Positions 56,083 to 60,000 of a stretch of DNA of 60,000 bases are shown one piece after another. Made by a program: the position numbers and the translations under genes. This DNA is from Apostichopus japonicus (taxonomy: Eukaryota > Echinodermata > Holothuroidea > Aspidochirotida > Stichopodidae): the NCBI RefSeq assembly GCF_037975245.1, contig NC_092578.1, positions 9,840,359 through 9,900,358 on the forward strand, in the 5' to 3' direction. The number at the start of each line of letters is the position of its first letter. Position 1 is the first letter of the stretch. The notes below the pieces were generated by a model. The model saw only the letters and a list, made by a program, of their open reading frames with translations, had not been told where the DNA came from and did no database searches.

Positions 56083-56200
56083 ATCTCCAACAATGGCAGG
56101 AGGATTGTTTGCAATTGACAAGGAATACTTTGAAGAGCTCGGTCTATATGATCCTGGATACAGTATCTGGGGAGGGGAAAACCTGGAGTTATCCTTCAAG
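56083..56200 (+). CDS. GALNT1: GALNT1/13-like exon 6 (Gal/GalNAc-T motif)
   Basis: Codes [20 protein letters not shown] then [18 protein letters not shown]. The WGGEN-L-E core is the Gal/GalNAc-transferase motif that binds the donor sugar and is present unchanged. Donor AAG|GTTTGT; phase 2 in, phase 0 out. Confidence 0.96.
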
Positions 56201-58874
56201 GTTTGTTGTTTATTGGCTACTGTTGCTAGAGAGGAGTGAGAAGCTGGGAAGGTTGCATAATATAATAATAAATATAATATAACATAATAACATAACATGA
56301 TATAAAAACATAACATAACATAATATAAACATAATATCATAATAAATAATATAATCAGGGTAATATGGAAGTTTGTAACATCTTTATCACACGTTACTCC
56401 AGCCTTTTTCTATCACTTCAACGGATCATCATGCTTTCCATATCAAGAATATAAGCAAATGGAAATGTTGTGAGTCGAGATATTTCATTAACCTTCAACA
56501 CAGTGTTGGATGAGTATAGAGAAACTCTTCCTGCAAAATCTTTCCATGCGTATGAAAGATTATTGAAATGTGTACATTGAAAACACATCTGTCTCAAGGA
56601 CTTGATAACCTCTGATGGACTTTTTGTTGTTTATTTTACTTTTAATGGCTGGCTTCCTTAAGCTTTAGCTTCTTAGCTGTGTGTATAAGGTTATGAAGCT
56701 TTCAAGCTTAAAGTACTATGGACACCTAGCCAATTTGCCCCATATTCAGTATTCATTTGTTGTGTGTGATAATCTTATTCAAAAGTCTGTTGATAATTTC
56801 GAAAAGTTCTTTTCGCGTTCAAGATATACACATTTGAAGTTTTGGTAAATCTGGGAAACTCATTAAATATGTGCAAACTATGACATGGAGTGTTGCGCTG
56901 GTCAAAATCTCTTATATTAGGCCTTAATAAGTTTTTAGGGGAAGTAAAAATGAATATATTTGAACTCACCCAATAAATTAGCTGGCATAGGTCGAAACGA
57001 TTATTAAAACTGGAGTATCTGTGAATAAAAATTACCACAGTCCCGAAATCTCCGTAGAAAAGAATAATTGGTAGATAAAAGTTCCGTATAGATAAATCTC
57101 CATAGAAGAGAATAAATGGTAGATAAAAGTTCCGTATAGATAAATCTCCATAGAACTAATAAAACGATGGATAAGAGTAATCCGAATGAGAAAGCGAAAC
57201 AATGAAATTTACAGCTGAGCGATCGTACCTATGTAGGTGTTAACTCAGTGCCAGCGAGGCGGCGAGTGTGGTGAAACATAAGGAACAAATAAACTAAACG
57301 AAGGAAACGTTGCTTCTACGATTCGTCCACGTTGTCGCGACGATTAAACAAAGGAAACGTTTGTTTAACGAATCTTGCTTCCGGAGAAACGTTGTAGCGA
57401 CGATTCGGCCGAAAAATAGGGGGCGTAACAGCCGGTGGCGAACCCGCTACAAGTTAACCCCTAATTATCAACTCACTTATATCATTTAAATAATGTGATG
57501 TTCTTCTTTTCAAAGAAGAGAATCAAATATTTCAAACAGTCACCTTAGGCCTTAAACTTGTGTTCAGTGTCCTTGAAACAAAGGATGTAAAAACAAAGGA
57601 ATAACATAACAGAAAAATAGGCAGTCACTCCCTTTAAATCATCAATGTGGGTAAGTAGCTAATTGTTTATTCATATAAACAAAACTAGAATTGAGAAATG
57701 ACTTGTAAAATGGTCAATCTTTGATGGATTTTAATGGGACTTGCAGCTATTTTCATGATTTCTAATGCCTATTAGAGTGGTCAGGACAATGTTGTTCATA
57801 TATGACCGTAGACCTGTAAGGCTAATAGTTTCAGCTGTTTAAGGTATTGAGGAGGTGCTATAATTTATGAAAGTTCCTGGAACTTTCTGCATTAATTATA
57901 TCATATGCATCCGCCCACAGCATGTAGTAAATGAATTAATATTTGTTGATGACGTAAAGAAACATTTATGACAAAAGTTTTGAAATTATTGCGAACATTG
58001 AAAGTAGTATATAGATGAAGAAGCGCATCTTCAAGATCATTTGAGTTAGACGTTGAACAGAAGAACATTAACTTTGCAACAACTTGTTAACCATTTCATT
58101 GGTCCAAAGAATACAGGAAATGAAATGCTTGAAAATCAGTTGAGTCGAGTCTTTTAATTAAAGTATCTGGTTGTTGTTCAGTGTTATGTTTTTCTGTTAT
58201 AAATGCAAGAACACTCGAGTCTCTAGTTAGTAACTATAGATGCTCAATGCTGTCACAATTTGAATCATTCATAGCCATTTAAGCAAAGCCTCAAAACATT
58301 TGTAGCAGATGCACCAAGCCTTACATAATTGTCAAGTAAGAAAAACAGCATAAATTATCATTATCATGATGCAATAAACACTGATTAAAAGGTTTTGGAT
58401 AAAATAAAATTGTGACACTAGCTTCCTAAAGCAGGTGGAATATACTGAAGTACATCTGGTAAAATTTAAGTCTCTGTAATGTCTTAAATATGCACATAAA
58501 TCGCATGGTTGCTTTATTTTTACCCATTGGTATGCTTGATTGGAATTCTAGAAGAATGCTTATGAAGAAAGAACAAAAGCATTGATAATTTAATTCTGGC
58601 AGTTGATATCGAGAAACTTAAACTGCAAACCTCCTCTATCCCTGAGCTGAATTTTTCAATTAATTGGTTGTTGCAATCATCATGCTTGATGGTTGAAGGT
58701 TGTATTTGGAACCCAATTCTTGATGGTTTCTCTTCATACCATTAATACATGTAATACAGTATGCTTTCATGATATTCTTCTATATCATATATGGTTAAAG
58801 AAGATTCCCTTAGTATGTTTATCTGCTAAAATGAGTAATTTTCTTTTTTTTTCCCTCTCTCTTTCCTGCTCCAG
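56201..58874. other. Intron 6: AT-rich tract and short tandem repeat
   Basis: An ATAATA/ACATAA low-complexity tract covers 56255-56355. A 54-bp unit is repeated about 2.3 times at 57048-57172. A patch rich in GAAACGTT words and GC (57240-57440) may be part of an unclassified repeat. Otherwise plain intron. Confidence 0.5.
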
Positions 58875-59192
58875 CTTTGGATGTGTGGAGGATCCCTGGA
58901 GTTCATCCCTTGCTCTCATGTTGGCCATGTGTTCCGTAAGAAGTCTCCCTACCACTTCCCTCCTGGAACCAACTATGTCAACAAAAACAACAAACGTCTC
59001 GCAGAAGTCTGGCTGGACGAGTATAAGAATTTTTACTACAGAATATCTCCAGGAGTCGCTAAAACAGATCCAGGAGATCTCACTGAACGTCTGGCTCTCA
59101 GGAAGAAGTTGAACTGTCAGTCGTTTAAGTGGTACTTAGAGAACATCTATCCAGAATCCTCCTGGCCTGTCAATTACAAGGTTATGGGAGAG
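58875..59192 (+). CDS. GALNT1: GALNT1/13-like exon 7 (end of catalytic domain)
   Basis: Codes [22 protein letters not shown], in which CSHVGHVFR supplies the His that completes metal binding, then [20 protein letters not shown] and [10 protein letters not shown], the usual end of the catalytic domain. The linker and ricin-type lectin domain would follow in exons past the window. Acceptor CTGCTCCAG, donor GAG|GTGAGC; phase 0 at both sides. Confidence 0.96.
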
Positions 59193-60000
59193 GTGAGCTT
59201 TTTGTTTTCTTTACTTTTATTTGCTCTGTTGGAACTGTTCGTAAGCCCTTTCTTTCCAGCTGTTGAATTAATGAGTAGCTAGAGAGCAGATATTGGGTTA
59301 TGCATCTTGTTCATTACATGGGCTTGTCATACCACTTTTTAAGGAAGAATTTTGTATTTTAAATGAAGGAAGTGCCGTCATCGTGTAATCTATTTCAAGT
59401 TTGCATCACCACAGTAAGATGATAGGTAGTTTCAGTTTGATTCTTCCTTATCTGACAGAATGACTGAAGGTCAATAGTAATTACTTGGTTATAATTAAAT
59501 GCAATGCCCTATACCTGATTCTTAAAGAAACAGCAATTGAAATCAAACTAGAACTGTCAATGTCAAAGTTAAATCTGTTTTGTCTCTCTGTTTGATTGTT
59601 TCATCAAGTTACAGAAATAATGGCAGTACAGAATTGCTGTTAACCTTAAATACTAGTTACAAGTAGGGGATGTGATGGTTATGCATGTACCTACAGTACA
59701 TCATATTGCTATTAACCTTAAATGATGGTTACTAGTAGGGGATGTAATGGTTATACTTGTACCTACAGTACATCATACAGTGAAAGAGATCTGGTATTGA
59801 CTTATTATCTCTGGAGTATTCTTCATTAGGCATCTGGTTGTTTGTCAGACGTTTCTTTGATAATATTAGCAAATATCTTATGCAAAATGTTTATTACTCT
59901 AGTACCTGTTTAGACAGGTTTTTCAATTAGTCAGCCTTTGTGCCTTTTGTTTTTAGTGTGATTTTCACAACAATTTTTCGAAAATTCAATCTTCATGAGT
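59193..60000. other. Start of intron 7 with a 72-bp tandem duplication
   Basis: Two copies of a unit of about 72 bp sharing 'gttaaccttaaat', 'agtaggggatgt' and 'acctacagtacatcata' at 59634-59776. Nothing else recognisable. Confidence 0.55.

Overview
This is an AT-rich animal nuclear genome window. Its backbone is one split gene on the + strand: the 5' seven coding exons of a polypeptide N-acetylgalactosaminyltransferase of the GALNT1/GALNT13 type, running from an ATG at 8699 to a donor after 59192. The C-terminal lectin part lies beyond the window. All six internal junctions are GT-AG and keep phase. The repeat content (a DIRS retroelement, tRNA-derived SINEs, hAT-like MITEs, foldback DNA, minisatellites) suits a marine invertebrate, possibly an echinoderm or another invertebrate deuterostome. 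The species cannot be named from the window.

The most interesting object is in intron 1, at 9561-15511: a 5,951-bp mobile element with TA on both outer sides. It carries an intact Tc1/mariner-type DD34E transposase (10520-11626, +). Facing it is an intact replication-initiator (Rep) gene with an HUH nickase domain and a superfamily 3 helicase domain (14666-12994, -), split by a 374-nt in-frame GT-AG intron. The ends are 159-bp direct repeats that differ at one base. Each repeat is itself a hairpin with Tc1-like inverted ends. The internal flanks of the two copies are inverted repeats of each other, so closing the element into a circle with one 159-bp copy would give a longer palindrome. I read this as a candidate transposase-plus-rolling-circle-replicon hybrid that could replicate as a circle and insert at TA. 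No capsid-like gene is visible.

Other regions: 1-8.5 kb is upstream DNA with nested MITEs and a 149-bp tandem repeat. Introns 1 to 3 are mostly unremarkable apart from dispersed repeats, an old insertion flanked by direct repeats (18.1-19.4 kb), a SINE and a LINE relic. Intron 4 holds a 6.3-kb DIRS-type element (42599-48946) with inverted terminal repeats, an internal complementary region and a broken tyrosine recombinase. Its reverse-transcriptase region is missing or replaced by nested repeats, including two SINEs. Exon 5 is followed at once by a 2.7-kb minisatellite (49359-52080) whose 37-bp unit copies the exon-5/intron-5 splice junction, about 73 times. Intron 5 also has a foldback element inserted in a 48-bp minisatellite and a hAT-like MITE with an 8-bp target duplication.

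Limits: all calls come from reading the sequence. No similarity search, folding program or transcript data were used. Whether the Rep-Tc1 element has been described before cannot be decided here.
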